Source of the DNA: Caulobacter sp.
GTDB lineage: Bacteria; Pseudomonadota; Alphaproteobacteria; Caulobacterales; Caulobacteraceae
NCBI GenBank assembly: GCA_021741355.1
Contig: JAIOXZ010000003.1
Span: forward strand, 62,001-126,000
Length of the DNA stretch: 64,000 nucleotides
Direction: 5' to 3'
How positions within the stretch are numbered: position 1 is the stretch's first letter; every line of letters begins with the position of its first letter. Below the pieces are notes generated by a model, which had not been told where the DNA came from, ran no database searches, and saw only the letters and a list, made by a program, of their open reading frames with translations. A program made the position numbers and the translations under genes. Below, in pieces: positions 17,553 through 30,874 of this stretch.

Positions 17553-18488
17553 TTAGAGAAACTTCTCGGCCAGCTGGCGCTTTCCGCGTGGATCGACGTT
17601 CGTGATCTCATCCCTGGATGGGTAGTAGAATCCTGAAACGTAGAGGTCGTGCTCGCCGATCTCGACACGGACCGACAACTCCTCATTGTCTTCCCACGTG
17701 TCACGCAGCGATGCCTTGCAGGCTTCCCCGCGCAACTCGAAGGTGAAGGAGGGGGCCGTTCGATCCCAATTCGTCACTGCTGTCCGGATGAGCGTCTCGC
17801 CGATCGCGTTGCGCTTCTTCTGCGATAGCATATCCAGCGACGACTCTTTGATCGGCCCGAACATGCCGCTCTCGTTCATCGCCTCCAGGATCTTACGCAT
17901 GTGTGCGCCCGTGTGCTGGTTCACGAACAAAGATGAGCGGGACCCATGGGGGCTCCCCAGGATGTAGGATCGGATGTTCCACCAGGTCTCCGCCACCTGC
18001 GCGTTGGCTGCCTCGCTCGCCGTGAGGGAGACGAACCAACTAAGGGCGTCCCGGCTTCGGATTGTGCCGTCGCCCTCGAGTTCGACATTCCACGCGGCGA
18101 CCACGACCGGATAGGCTTTGTCTGAATAGAGGGGCTCAGAAAGCCGATGCGCCCTGAGGTTAGGCACCGCATTCACGGCGTTCACCAGCCGATCCGCATC
18201 CTCCTCTGAATAAGGGCAGGTCACAAATCCGCGGACGAACTCAATAGTGTGATCGAGTCCCCCATAGGCTCCAATCTGCTGAAGGCTGGAACGGTGCTCG
18301 CGCGAGTCTCGGGGCGGGCAAGTCAGGATGGGGTGCCAGTCTGGATACCTGTCGGTGGCGTTGCCCAGTTCCGCAATCAGCTCCTCGACAACCGCGCGGC
18401 CGGCCGCAGGGTCGCTAAGCGACTTGGTCAGGTAGGTGATGGCGGCGACGTTCTGCTGCGCCGCCACCGTGGGAGATCGAAATTCCAT
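17553..18488 (-). CDS. Hypothetical protein, no recognised family
   Basis: Open frame from MEFRSPTVAAQQNVAAITYLTKSL to ...RGKRQLAEKFL; visibly lower-GC than its neighbours. The track start is 18533. Confidence 0.6.
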   Translation of the reverse strand: MEFRSPTVAAQQNVAAITYLTKSLSDPAAGRAVVEELIAELGNATDRYPDWHPILTCPPRDSREHRSSLQQIGAYGGLDHTIEFVRGFVTCPYSEEDADRLVNAVNAVPNLRAHRLSEPLYSDKAYPVVVAAWNVELEGDGTIRSRDALSWFVSLTASEAANAQVAETWWNIRSYILGSPHGSRSSLFVNQHTGAHMRKILEAMNESGMFGPIKESSLDMLSQKKRNAIGETLIRTAVTNWDRTAPSFTFELRGEACKASLRDTWEDNEELSVRVEIGEHDLYVSGFYYPSRDEITNVDPRGKRQLAEKFL

Positions 18489-18696
18489 GGCGCCTAACTC
18501 ACGTGGATAAATCAAGTTACGTAAATATAGCACTTCACGTGATTATGGCAAGATGCGACTGCGCGCCGGTCTTGTTTGACCGCTCAGGCACCAGCTCTCC
18601 ACTGAGCCGCGAATTGAATCAGGGCTATCTTGAGGGGGCAGACGTTTGCGACTTCTTAGAAGGGTCGACGGCGGTCGCGACCCTGACCGACCCAGC

Positions 18697-19818
18697 CTAC
18701 CCCCGCCCGTCCCCGCCCGGCGCAAACGCGCCGCCACCCGTCTGCCCGCGGTGCCGCAGGAACGCGTCCGCCAGCACGCAGGCCATCATCGCCTCGACCA
18801 CCGGCACGGCGCGGATGCCCACGCAGGGGTCATGCCGCCCCTTGGTGCGCAGTTCGATCTCGGCGCCCGCCTCGTTGACCGTCTCGCGCGGGGTGAGGAT
18901 CGAGGAGGTCGGCTTGAAGGCCACGCGGACCACCACCGGCTGGCCGGAGGAGATGCCGCCCAGCACGCCGCCGGCCTTGTTCGACAGGAAGCTGATGCCG
19001 TCGTTGCCCATGCGCATCTGGTCGGCGTTCTCCTCGCCGGTCAGGGCGGCGGATGCGAAGCCGGCGCCGATTTCAACGCCCTTGGCGGCGTTGATCGACA
19101 TCATCGCGGCGGCCAGTTCGGCGTCGAGCTTGCCGTAGAGCGGCGCGCCCCAGCCGGCGGGCACGCCCGTGGCCTCGACCTCGACGACAGCGCCGGTCGA
19201 GGAGCCGGCCTTGCGGATCTTCTCCAGGTGCTCTTCCCAGACGGGGACCATGCCGGCGTCGGGACACCAGAAGCCGTTCTCGCGCGTCTGGCTCCAGTCC
19301 CAGCGGCCTGGGTCCACGGCGTGCGGGCCGATCTGCACCAGCGCGCCGCGGATGGTGACGCCCTCCAGCACCTTGCGCGCCACGGCCCCGGCGGCCACCC
19401 GGGCGGCGGTTTCGCGGGCCGAGGAGCGGCCCCCGCCGCGGTAATCGCGCACGCCGTACTTGGCGAAATAGGGCCAGTCGGCATGGCCCGGCCGGAAAGC
19501 CTGGGCGATCTCGGAATAGTCCTTCGAGCGCTGGTCGGTATTCTCGATCATCAGGCTGATCGGCGTGCCGGTGGTCACCGGACCGCCGGTCCGGTCGTCC
19601 TCGAACACGCCGGACAGGATGCGCACCGCGTCCGGCTCCTGGCGCTGGGTGACGAACTTGCCCTGGCCCGGCCTGCGCTGGTCGAGCCAGACCTGGATGT
19701 CCTCCGCCGTCAGCGGAATCCCCGGCGGGCAGCCGTCGACCACGCAGCCGAGCGCCGGCCCGTGGCTCTCGCCCCAGGTGGTCACGCGGAACAGGTGGCC
19801 GAAAGTGTTGTGCGACAT
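18697..19818 (-). CDS. aroC: Chorismate synthase
   Basis: [73 protein letters not shown]. Confidence 0.97.
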   Translation of the reverse strand: MSHNTFGHLFRVTTWGESHGPALGCVVDGCPPGIPLTAEDIQVWLDQRRPGQGKFVTQRQEPDAVRILSGVFEDDRTGGPVTTGTPISLMIENTDQRSKDYSEIAQAFRPGHADWPYFAKYGVRDYRGGGRSSARETAARVAAGAVARKVLEGVTIRGALVQIGPHAVDPGRWDWSQTRENGFWCPDAGMVPVWEEHLEKIRKAGSSTGAVVEVEATGVPAGWGAPLYGKLDAELAAAMMSINAAKGVEIGAGFASAALTGEENADQMRMGNDGISFLSNKAGGVLGGISSGQPVVVRVAFKPTSSILTPRETVNEAGAEIELRTKGRHDPCVGIRAVPVVEAMMACVLADAFLRHRGQTGGGAFAPGGDGRG

Positions 19819-19868
19819 GGGGCGCTTCTAGCGGAAGGGAGAGGAGGTCACAAACCTGGGCCGCCCCA

Positions 19869-20576
19869 TCACGCCGCCCAGGCGGCGGCGAACTGGCGCA
19901 GCAGCGTCCGCGCCGGGCTCTCGGCCCGCGCCGCGCCGGCGGCCAGGCGCACGAACAGATCCCCTTGCCGGTGGCCCTCGCGGGCGGGCAGGCCCTCGCC
20001 GGGCAGGCGCACCAGCGCGCGGGCGGCGGCCTTGCGGCTGACCCAGACGGTGCGGGTCCCGCGCGGCGTGACCACGGCCAGACGGCCGCCGTCGACCAGC
20101 ACGGCGGGATCGACCCGGGTGGTGATCCACAGGTCGTCGCCGCGGATGATTGCGCCCTCGCCCCGCACCACGACTTCGAACACCTGGTCGCCGGCCCGCA
20201 CCTTCTCGCCGGGCCGCATGCCGGCGGGCAGGCTGACCTTAAGCCGTCGGCCATCGCCGGCATCCGCCGCGACCGACCCGCCGAACACGGCCGTCTCGGG
20301 CGGAATGGTGATCACCAGCCGCACCGGGGCGGCGGGGGCCGGCGGCGCGGGCAGGAAGGCGGCGGCCTCGGGATCGCCGCCCTTGAGGAAGCGATAGGCC
20401 TCCATGATCTCGCGGAAGGCGGCCGGATCGCCGCCGGGCCGGTCGGGGTGATTGCGCTTGGCCGCCTCGCGGAAGGCGGCGCGCAGGGCGTGCTCGTCCG
20501 CACCGGGTCCGACCCCCAGTCGTGCGCGCGCCCAGCGCGCGGTCATCCTGCGCCCGTCCCCGGTCATGGCGGGCAA
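19869..20576 (-). CDS. DnaJ domain / DnaJ C-terminal domain protein
   Basis: J-domain with HPD (AKRNHPDRPGGDPAAFREIMEAYRFL); VTIPPETAVFGGSV...VSLPAGMRPGEKVR. Confidence 0.8.
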   Translation of the reverse strand: MPAMTGDGRRMTARWARARLGVGPGADEHALRAAFREAAKRNHPDRPGGDPAAFREIMEAYRFLKGGDPEAAAFLPAPPAPAAPVRLVITIPPETAVFGGSVAADAGDGRRLKVSLPAGMRPGEKVRAGDQVFEVVVRGEGAIIRGDDLWITTRVDPAVLVDGGRLAVVTPRGTRTVWVSRKAAARALVRLPGEGLPAREGHRQGDLFVRLAAGAARAESPARTLLRQFAAAWAA

Positions 20577-20644
20577 GGTGAACCGACACCGTCAATGGTC
20601 GGTTAAGCCTGAAACATTCCCGCGAGCGCGCTATATGTCGCCGT

Positions 20645-21313
20645 ATGAACGACAAGACCGACCTGATCCCGCCGTCTCCCGCCGAGGCCGACTACGTCGA
20701 GCAGGTGACCGAGGCAGAGCCTCTGCCCCTGCTGCCGGAGGGCGACCCGATCACCCTGTTCGAGACCTGGCTGACGGCGGCGCACAAGTCCGAGCCCAAC
20801 GACGGCAACGCCATGGCCCTGGCCACGGTGGACGCGGCGGGCATGCCGGACGTGCGGATGGTCCTGCTCAAGGACGTCGATGCCGACGGCTTCGTCTTCT
20901 ACACCAACCTCGAAAGCGCCAAGGGCCGCGAGCTGGCCGCCAATCCGGTCGCCGCGCTGCTGTTCCACTGGAAGTCCCTGCGCCGCCAGGTGCGCGTGCG
21001 CGGAACGATCACGCCCGTCAGCGACGCCGAGGCCGACGCCTATTTCGCCTCCCGCGCCCGCCACAGCCAGATCGGCGCCTGGGCGTCTGACCAGTCGCGG
21101 ACGATGGAAGAGCCGCTGGCGCTCGGCAAACGGGTCGCCGAGGCCGGCCTGCGCTTCGGCCTCGGCAAGGTGCCGCGCCCGCCGCATTGGTCTGGCTTCC
21201 GGCTGACGCCGCAGTCGATCGAGTTCTGGCGCGACCGGCCCTTCCGCCTGCATGAACGGCTGGTGTTCGATCACCAGGACGGCGGCTGGACGACTAGGCG
21301 GCTCTTTCCCTGA
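20645..21313 (+). CDS. pdxH: Pyridoxamine 5'-phosphate oxidase
   Basis: [43 protein letters not shown]-terminal [27 protein letters not shown]. Confidence 0.95.
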   Translation: MNDKTDLIPPSPAEADYVEQVTEAEPLPLLPEGDPITLFETWLTAAHKSEPNDGNAMALATVDAAGMPDVRMVLLKDVDADGFVFYTNLESAKGRELAANPVAALLFHWKSLRRQVRVRGTITPVSDAEADAYFASRARHSQIGAWASDQSRTMEEPLALGKRVAEAGLRFGLGKVPRPPHWSGFRLTPQSIEFWRDRPFRLHERLVFDHQDGGWTTRRLFP

Positions 21314-21956
21314 CGCCGTAGCGGGCCAGGAAGGTCTCGACCGCCTCGGCCACGATGGTGTCGAGCGGTCGGACCGGCATCACGTCGTCGCCGCCCACCA
21401 GCCCCAGGATCAGGGTGGCGTGCTCGATCATGCCCTGGAACTGCCCGGCAGCCCACGAAGGCCGCTCAACGGCGATCTCGCCGCTCGCCTCGAGCGTCTT
21501 GAGAAGATCCAGCAGCGTCCCGCCGAGCTCGAGACGGCTGCGGGACTGGAAATGGTCGGCCAACTGCGGAAACCGCCGTCGCTCGGCGATCACCATCCGG
21601 AACGTCGCCCGGGCGGTCGGTGAGCAGTAGAATTCCGCGTAGGCCTTGCCGAACGCGGTGAGCCGCGTGGCGGCGTCGCCTGTCACCGCGGTGGATTCGA
21701 CCACCCGCGCCGAGATGTCGCCGAGGGTTTCCTCGACCACGATGCGGAACAGCTCGGCCTTGCCCGGAAAGTGGGCGTAGAGGGTGGCTGTGGACACGCC
21801 CGCGTCGCGCGCGACCTGCTCCATGCCGGCGTGGGCGAAACCTTCGCGTGTGAAAATCGTCCGGGCGGACGTGAGAATGAGTTTGCGCTTTCGCTCAGAC
21901 CGTTTCTCTCCCAAGGCTGACGTCGCCATTTGTCCTCGAAAAACGCTGTTACACAC
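21294..21956 (-). CDS. TetR family transcriptional regulator
   Basis: [52 protein letters not shown]; convergent 20-nt overlap with pdxH. Confidence 0.88.
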   Translation of the reverse strand: MCNSVFRGQMATSALGEKRSERKRKLILTSARTIFTREGFAHAGMEQVARDAGVSTATLYAHFPGKAELFRIVVEETLGDISARVVESTAVTGDAATRLTAFGKAYAEFYCSPTARATFRMVIAERRRFPQLADHFQSRSRLELGGTLLDLLKTLEASGEIAVERPSWAAGQFQGMIEHATLILGLVGGDDVMPVRPLDTIVAEAVETFLARYGVRERAA

Positions 21957-22011
21957 TCAGCCTATAGGCGAAAGAATCCGGGCGGCAAGACGACTTTCCC
22001 CCAAATTGGGC

Positions 22012-22686
22012 CTAGGCGCGAAATGAGCTGAGCAGCGGGTGCGCCAGCACCGGGGTCAGGAGCCGGTCAAACTCGGTCGGATCATCCGGAACCACGGCGC
22101 CGCGGCCGTCGGCGATGATGATGTCCGCCCGCGACCGGGAGGGTTCGATCAGCCGCTCATGGGCCGGCCGCACGGTCGCCAGATACTGCTGGATCACCGA
22201 GTCTGCCGTCCGGCCGCGCTGCGCCTGGTCGCGGATCAGCCGGCGGATGAACCGCACGTCTGGCGGCGTATCGACGTAGATCCGCAGGTCGAACAGGTCC
22301 GCCAGCGCCGGCGTGCACAGCAGATGCGCGCCCTCGACGACGATCAGCGGCGCGGGGGTGATGGTCTCGAGGGACGGCAGGCGGCGGTGTGTCTCGAAAC
22401 AATAGAGCGGCGCGTCGACGGTCTGGCCCGCCCGCAGCGCGGTCAGGTGCTCGGCCAGCAGGCCGTGGTCCTTGGCGGTGACGTCGTCGAAGTCGAACGA
22501 GGCTGCGTCAAAGCCCGGCCGGCCGCCGAAGTCGCCGTAGTAGGCGTCCTCGATCACCAGCGTCACAGTTCCCGGCGACAGCCGCGCCTCAAGCGCGGTC
22601 GCGAGCGTGCTCTTGCCCGATCCAGACCCACCGGCGACGGCGATCAGCAGTGGGGCGGACGCGGTGGGGGGCGGCATTTCGCTCAT
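22012..22686 (-). CDS. Uridine kinase-like P-loop kinase
   Basis: LIAVAGGSGSGKSTLATAL; VIEDAYYGDF; APLIVVEGAHLL. Confidence 0.82.
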   Translation of the reverse strand: MSEMPPPTASAPLLIAVAGGSGSGKSTLATALEARLSPGTVTLVIEDAYYGDFGGRPGFDAASFDFDDVTAKDHGLLAEHLTALRAGQTVDAPLYCFETHRRLPSLETITPAPLIVVEGAHLLCTPALADLFDLRIYVDTPPDVRFIRRLIRDQAQRGRTADSVIQQYLATVRPAHERLIEPSRSRADIIIADGRGAVVPDDPTEFDRLLTPVLAHPLLSSFRA

Positions 22687-22825
22687 GACGGCCTATCGGC
22701 CACAACCCGCGGGGTTTGCCAACGGCGACATGGTGAATATTCGCGCTTGGCTTGCCCCGCGTTGCCCGCGCGGCCCGGCGCGGTTAGGGTTGATCCCGCA
22801 AGGAAACACTGGGGAGAGAGCGGGC

Positions 22826-25786
<2,961 letters not shown>

Positions 25787-25893
25787 ACGAAATGCCGATG
25801 CCGCAGGCCGCGGAAATCGGCGCAGCGGGCTCAGCTATCGGTTGACTCGTGCCGTCCCCGCCGGAAACTGCCCGTCTGTCAGGCGGGGGTCTC

Positions 25894-27000
25894 ATGCAAT
25901 TCCAGAGTAGCGAGTCGACGAGTGGGTCGGCCGGTGAATCGCTTGCGTTCAGCGAGTCCATAGACACGCAGTCCTTCCTCGGGCTGAGCGTCAAGAACGG
26001 CCTGCTCAACCTCGTTACGCTGACGCTCTACCGGTTCTGGGGGCGCACCGAGGTCCGCCGCCGCGTCTGGTCGCGGATCAGCCTCAACGGCGAGCCCTTC
26101 GAGTACACGGGTACGGGGCGGGAGCTGTTCATCGGGTTCCTGATCGCCCTGTTCACCGTCGGCCTGCCGTTCCTGCTGGTCGTCGGCGGCGCGCAGTTCC
26201 TCGGCCCGGCGTTCGCGGTGCTGATCATCCTGCCGCTCTATCTGGCGCTGCCGGTGCTGCTGGGCGCGGCGATCTTCTTCGCCTTCCGCTACATGGCCAG
26301 CCGCACGGTCTGGCGCGGCGTGCGGTTCCATCTCACGGGATCGCCGTGGGACTATGGGCTGTCCACGCTGGGCTACGGCCTCCTGACCGGCATCACTCTG
26401 GGCTGGTTCCAGCCGGCGGCCTCGATGCGGCTGGCGGAGAAGCTCTGGGGCAATCTCCGCTTCGGCGATCTGAAGCTGCGCTGGGCCCGCCGCGAAGACG
26501 AAGGCCTCTACGGCTGGTTCGCCCTGGGCTGGGCCGGCGTCTTTGTCGGCTATTTCCTCTTCGCCTTCGTGCTGGTCGGTTCGATGCTGGCCACCGGCGC
26601 CATGGCCGATCCGGAGAACCCGTCGGCGGGACCGTCGGCCATGTTCATGGTCATCACCTACGCCTGGGCGCTGGTGTTCGCGGTCTACGTCATGCTGATC
26701 TTCGCGCCGTACAACGCCGCGCTCCTGCGGGCGATCATCGGCTCGCTGAAGATCGGCGACGCGCGGTTCACCCTGAACCTCAAGGCGCTGGACCTGTTGG
26801 GCCTCAGCGTCACAAACGTCCTGATGCTGATCTTCAGCCTCGGTCTGCTGTCGCCGTTCATCCAGGCGCGCACCGCCCGCTTCATGGTCCGGTGCCTGAC
26901 GGCGTCCGGCCTAGCCCCGCTGGCGGACGCCAACCAGGCCGAGCGTGGCCCCGGGTCCGGCGAAGGCATGGCGGACGCGTTCGGCTTCTCGCCGATCTGA
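25894..27000 (+). CDS. DUF898 (YjgN-like) membrane protein
   Basis: FLGLSVKNGLLNLVTLTLYRFWGRTEVRRRVWSRISLNGEPFEYTGTGRELFIGFLIAL; multiple hydrophobic helices. Confidence 0.82.
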   Translation: MQFQSSESTSGSAGESLAFSESIDTQSFLGLSVKNGLLNLVTLTLYRFWGRTEVRRRVWSRISLNGEPFEYTGTGRELFIGFLIALFTVGLPFLLVVGGAQFLGPAFAVLIILPLYLALPVLLGAAIFFAFRYMASRTVWRGVRFHLTGSPWDYGLSTLGYGLLTGITLGWFQPAASMRLAEKLWGNLRFGDLKLRWARREDEGLYGWFALGWAGVFVGYFLFAFVLVGSMLATGAMADPENPSAGPSAMFMVITYAWALVFAVYVMLIFAPYNAALLRAIIGSLKIGDARFTLNLKALDLLGLSVTNVLMLIFSLGLLSPFIQARTARFMVRCLTASGLAPLADANQAERGPGSGEGMADAFGFSPI

Positions 27001-27002
27001 CC

Positions 27003-28094
27003 ATGCAGGGCGACTATTACGATGGGCTGACATCCCGGAGGCGCCGGGTCGCGGTGAGCGTCGTCGATGGCGACCTCATCGGCGAGGGCGACGGGGCCTC
27101 CTTTCGCTGGCCGCTCAAGGGCGTGCGGATTCTCGCCGTGGAAGCCGGGCTAATCCGGCTGGCGCCCCGGAGCGGGGATGGCCGGCTGGTCCTCGACGTC
27201 GCCGAATGGGAGGCCGCGACAGGCCTGTCCGTCAGGGCCGCGCGCCGCGCCAGCCGCAACCGCGAGGGACGGCTTGTGGTCTGGCTGGCCGTGGCCGGCG
27301 TCACCCTGGCGGTGGGCATCTTCGTCGGCATTCCGATGGCAGCGCGGCCGCTCGCCCGGGCGACTCCGCCGGGCATCGAGGCCGACATGGGCCGCAACAT
27401 GGCCAGTCAGCTGCAGGTGGCGCTCAAGCCCTGCACGGGCAATCCCGCCGGCCAGGCCAGCCTGAACGATCTGACGCGCCGCCTCACCCGCGACGTGGAC
27501 ATGCCGTTCGTGGTCCGGGTCATTCCGGTGCATGCGCCGATGGTCAACGCCTTCGCCCTGCCGGGCGGCACGATCCTGGTCACCGACGACCTGATCGCCG
27601 ACGCCCGGTCGTCGGATGAACTGGCCGGCGTGCTGGCGCACGAGATCGCGCACATCGAAAAGCGCCACGTCATGGAGGCGGTGCTGCGGTCGCTCGGCCT
27701 CGGCCTGGTGCTCGACGCGGTGGTCGGCGGCGGCTCGGGGGCTGGCCAGCAGGCGGTGCTGCTGGCGAGCAGTTTCACCGAACAGCGCTACAGCCGGACC
27801 CTTGAGCGGGAGGCCGACGAACGGGCCTTTGAGCTGCTGGCGGCGAACCGGATTTCCACGGCCGGCATGGCCGCCTTCTTCGAACGGCTGGCCGACAAGA
27901 CTTCGCCCGAGGGCGTCAACCGCGCCGCTGAATGGTTCGCCACCCACCCGGACAGCGGCCGTCGGGCGACGGCGGCGCGCGCGCTGGCGAAGACCGGCGT
28001 GCCTGCGATGGCCCCGGGCGACTGGACCGCCGTGCGGCAGATGTGCCCGCTGTCGCCGAACAAGCCGAAGCCGCCCTGGCCCCTGCGGCGCTAG
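27003..28094 (+). CDS. M48 family metallopeptidase
   Basis: NAFALPGGTILVTDDLI; LAGVLAHEIAHIEKRHVME (HExxH); EREADERAFELLAANRIS. Confidence 0.9.
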   Translation: MQGDYYDGLTSRRRRVAVSVVDGDLIGEGDGASFRWPLKGVRILAVEAGLIRLAPRSGDGRLVLDVAEWEAATGLSVRAARRASRNREGRLVVWLAVAGVTLAVGIFVGIPMAARPLARATPPGIEADMGRNMASQLQVALKPCTGNPAGQASLNDLTRRLTRDVDMPFVVRVIPVHAPMVNAFALPGGTILVTDDLIADARSSDELAGVLAHEIAHIEKRHVMEAVLRSLGLGLVLDAVVGGGSGAGQQAVLLASSFTEQRYSRTLEREADERAFELLAANRISTAGMAAFFERLADKTSPEGVNRAAEWFATHPDSGRRATAARALAKTGVPAMAPGDWTAVRQMCPLSPNKPKPPWPLRR

Positions 28095-28984
28095 CTCGCC
28101 AGCCGGTATTCGCTGTCCAGCGCAGGGGCTCCGTCGCACAGGACGCGGCCTTCCTTCACCAGCTGGACCATGTGGGCCATCACCGAATGGGCCGCGGCCG
28201 GGTGCAGGCGCGCGTCGACGGCCTTGTAGAGGTCGGTGACCATCGGCTTGATCTGCGTGTGGCCGCCGGCCAGCGCCGCCAGGATCTGCGCCTCTCGGGC
28301 GCGGCGATGGTCGATATAGGCCTGCACGAACGGGTCAGGCTCGGTGATCGGCGGGCCATGCGTCGGCCAGATGATCGCGAAGTCCCGCGCCTTCACCCGG
28401 TCGAGGCTGTCGAAGTAATCGCCCATGTCGCCGTCGGGCGGACTGATCACCGTCGTCGACCAGCCCATGATGTGGTCGCCGGAGAACAGGGCGTTCTCCT
28501 CAAGCAGGGCGTAGCAGATGTGGTTGGAGGTGTGCCCCGGCGTCGGGATCGCCTCCAGGGTCCAGTCCCCGCCCTTGAACACGCCGCCATCACAGAGGCC
28601 GACGTCGGGCGTGAACACGCGGTCGTCACCTGCCTCGAGCCGGACTTCCGCCTCGGTCGGTACGCCCTGCTGGGCGCAGGCGTAGATCGTCGCGCCGGTC
28701 CGCGCGGCCAGTGGCCGGGCCAGCGGCGAGTGGTCCATGTGGTTGTGGGTGACGAAGATGTGGGTGATCGTCTCGCCCGCCGTGGCGGCCAGGATCGCCT
28801 CCAGGTGATCGTCCATGTCGGGGCCCGGATCGATCACCGCGACCTCGCCGTTGCCGATGATGTAGGTGCCGGTCCCCATGAAGGTGAACGGGCCGGGGTT
28901 GTTGGCCACCACCCTGCGGATCAGCGGCGTCAGCCGGTCACAGGCGCCGTACTCGAACGTGATGTCGCGGACGAACGGGATCAT
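28091..28984 (-). CDS. MBL-fold metallo-hydrolase
   Basis: THIFVTHNHMDHSPLARPL; IPTPGHTSNHICY; ALFSGDHIMGW; IWPTHGPPI. Confidence 0.9.
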   Translation of the reverse strand: MIPFVRDITFEYGACDRLTPLIRRVVANNPGPFTFMGTGTYIIGNGEVAVIDPGPDMDDHLEAILAATAGETITHIFVTHNHMDHSPLARPLAARTGATIYACAQQGVPTEAEVRLEAGDDRVFTPDVGLCDGGVFKGGDWTLEAIPTPGHTSNHICYALLEENALFSGDHIMGWSTTVISPPDGDMGDYFDSLDRVKARDFAIIWPTHGPPITEPDPFVQAYIDHRRAREAQILAALAGGHTQIKPMVTDLYKAVDARLHPAAAHSVMAHMVQLVKEGRVLCDGAPALDSEYRLAS

Positions 28985-29910
28985 GCGCGGGCCTTTGCAG
29001 TGTCGGTTTCAATCATCGTCAGAAACGCTTTCGACAGGATCGCGATCGCCGCCATCTTCTGCGGCCAGGGCAGCCGCAGCGGTGGCATGTCGGTCTTGTT
29101 CACATCAACAATATACAGCCGGCCGTCGCCGCGATCCCGCAGGATATCCAGCCCGCCCCAGTCAAGCTGCATGGCCCCGCAGAACCGGCCGATCATCTCC
29201 AGTTCCTGCGGCGAAAAAAGGTCTTCCGGCCGGTGCAGCGACACCGAGCTGTTGTAGTTCGCGAAGCGGTCCCGCACGGGCCGCCGCTTGATGAAGGTCA
29301 GCGCCGGCGCGCCGCCGACGCACGGCGTGCGCAGATCGACGACCTGATCGCCGTCAACGGTGTCGATCACGCGCTGGTAGACCCGGCCGGGCAGGGCGGG
29401 GCAGGGGCACTGCACGATCCGTCCGTCATGCGCGCCGTTGCCCTCGCCCTTCTCGACGGCGGGGCCGGTCGAGGTCGCCGGATCGATCCGCAGCGGATAG
29501 CCGAACACATCCTCGAAGACCTTGGCCACATGGCTCTTGGAGACATCGCCGCAGTCGAAGTTGTAGCGCACCGGCAGATCGCAGGCCGGCGCCTGGCCGA
29601 CCGTCGTGTCCTCGAAATAGACGGCGGCGTCGGCGCCTTCGGGCGATCGGGCGATCCGCACCCCGCTCCAGCATGCGGCCAGCCAAAGCAGGTACCAGGG
29701 CCGGGGCGGGTCGGGTGCGAACCAGACCCTCGGCCCGGGCGTGACGGCCCACGCCCAGAACCCCTTCAGCCGCACCGGGATGTAATAGGCCAGCCACAGC
29801 GCGATATCGCCCATCAGGCCGCGATCAATCGCCAGGTCCGCGCCCGTGGCCCGAACCTTCACCCTGCCACTCCCGAAGTGGAAATCGGACGTCCAGAGCG
29901 TCCCGGCCAT
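28981..29910 (-). CDS. Hypothetical protein, ATP-grasp-like C-terminal region
   Basis: ...AMQLDWGGLDILRDRGDGRLYIVDVNKTDMPPLRLPWPQK resembles the C-terminal lobe of ATP-grasp enzymes; ATGA overlap with the MBL gene. Confidence 0.6.
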   Translation of the reverse strand: MAGTLWTSDFHFGSGRVKVRATGADLAIDRGLMGDIALWLAYYIPVRLKGFWAWAVTPGPRVWFAPDPPRPWYLLWLAACWSGVRIARSPEGADAAVYFEDTTVGQAPACDLPVRYNFDCGDVSKSHVAKVFEDVFGYPLRIDPATSTGPAVEKGEGNGAHDGRIVQCPCPALPGRVYQRVIDTVDGDQVVDLRTPCVGGAPALTFIKRRPVRDRFANYNSSVSLHRPEDLFSPQELEMIGRFCGAMQLDWGGLDILRDRGDGRLYIVDVNKTDMPPLRLPWPQKMAAIAILSKAFLTMIETDTAKARA

Positions 29911-30061
29911 ACAAACCTCTCGCCGCCCCCGCGGCTGCATCGACGCCGTTAACTAGTGTAATTCGCATCACGGACAAACGACGGCTGCGTGACGGGACTG
30001 TGAACGTCCGGCGGCCCGGGACTTGCGCTGCGCCCCCCGTCACAACGGGGAGAACGCCAGA

Positions 30062-30211
30062 ATGGCGGCCGACGCAGCGATCTTTGTCTCAAAACGGCTC
30101 CAGCGTGCGGCCTTCGCCTTCCTGTGTCTCGTCGCGGCGCAACTGGTCCTGGCCAGCTGCGAGCCGGAACCCTCGGCGATGGCCGCGAGGGTGACGCTGG
30201 GCGGAAGCTAG
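30062..30211 (+). CDS. Possible very small lipoprotein
   Basis: 49 aa MAADAAIFVSKRLQRAAFAFLCLVAAQLVLASCEPEPSAMAARVTLGGS; lipobox-like LASC. Confidence 0.35.
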   Translation: MAADAAIFVSKRLQRAAFAFLCLVAAQLVLASCEPEPSAMAARVTLGGS

Positions 30212-30295
30212 CCTGCGAGACCACCGCCGCTTCGCCGGGCTTGGTTCGTAAAGAATATTCCACTATATCTGGACGGGCCAGCTTTGGAGGCATCC

Positions 30296-30559
30296 ATGTC
30301 CAGGACCATGACGCTGAACGTGCGGGTTACCGGCGCACTCGGCGACTTTGTCGCCGCGAACGTCGGCGATGCCGGCGCCTATGACAACGTCAGCGAATAC
30401 GTGCGCGACCTGATCCGCCGCGACAAGGCGCGCGCGGAGCAGGAAGCGTTCGAACGGCTCAAGGCCGAACTGACTCGCGCCTTCGCCGCCCCCGACAGCG
30501 CCTACCGCCCGCTCGACGCCAATGCGGTGTTTGCGCGCAACGCCCGCACTGAGGGATGA
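30296..30559 (+). CDS. parD: ParD-like type II antitoxin
   Basis: MSRTMTLNVRVTGALGDFVAANVGDAGAYDNVSEYVRDLIRRDKARAEQEAFERLKAEL; ggagg upstream of the ATG. Confidence 0.82.
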   Translation: MSRTMTLNVRVTGALGDFVAANVGDAGAYDNVSEYVRDLIRRDKARAEQEAFERLKAELTRAFAAPDSAYRPLDANAVFARNARTEG

Positions 30560-30870
30560 CCTCCTGGCGGGTAAGCGACGGCGCGGGCAGCCGGATCGAC
30601 GAGATCTACCGATACTCGCTCGATACCTGGGGCGAGGACCAGGCGAAGGCCTACATCGAGGGCTTGTTCGCGCGCTTCGCTGCGATCGCCGCGCGCCGGT
30701 TCCCCTGGCGCGCCATTCCGGCGGAGTTCGGAGTCGATGGCTATGTCTGCCGGTACGAGAAGCACCTGATCTACTGGAAGGTGCTGGAGGACGGCGCTGT
30801 CGGGATCGTGACCGTGCTGCACGAGCGCATGCACCAGATCGAACGGTTCAGCGACGACTTCGGCGGCTGA
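30556..30870 (+). CDS. parE: ParE/RelE-superfamily toxin
   Basis: Overlaps parD by 4 nt; IDEIYRYSLDTWGEDQAKAYIEGL...IPAEFGVDGYVCRYEKHLIYWKV...VTVLHERMHQIERF. Confidence 0.83.
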   Translation: MTSWRVSDGAGSRIDEIYRYSLDTWGEDQAKAYIEGLFARFAAIAARRFPWRAIPAEFGVDGYVCRYEKHLIYWKVLEDGAVGIVTVLHERMHQIERFSDDFGG

Positions 30871-30874
30871 CGCC

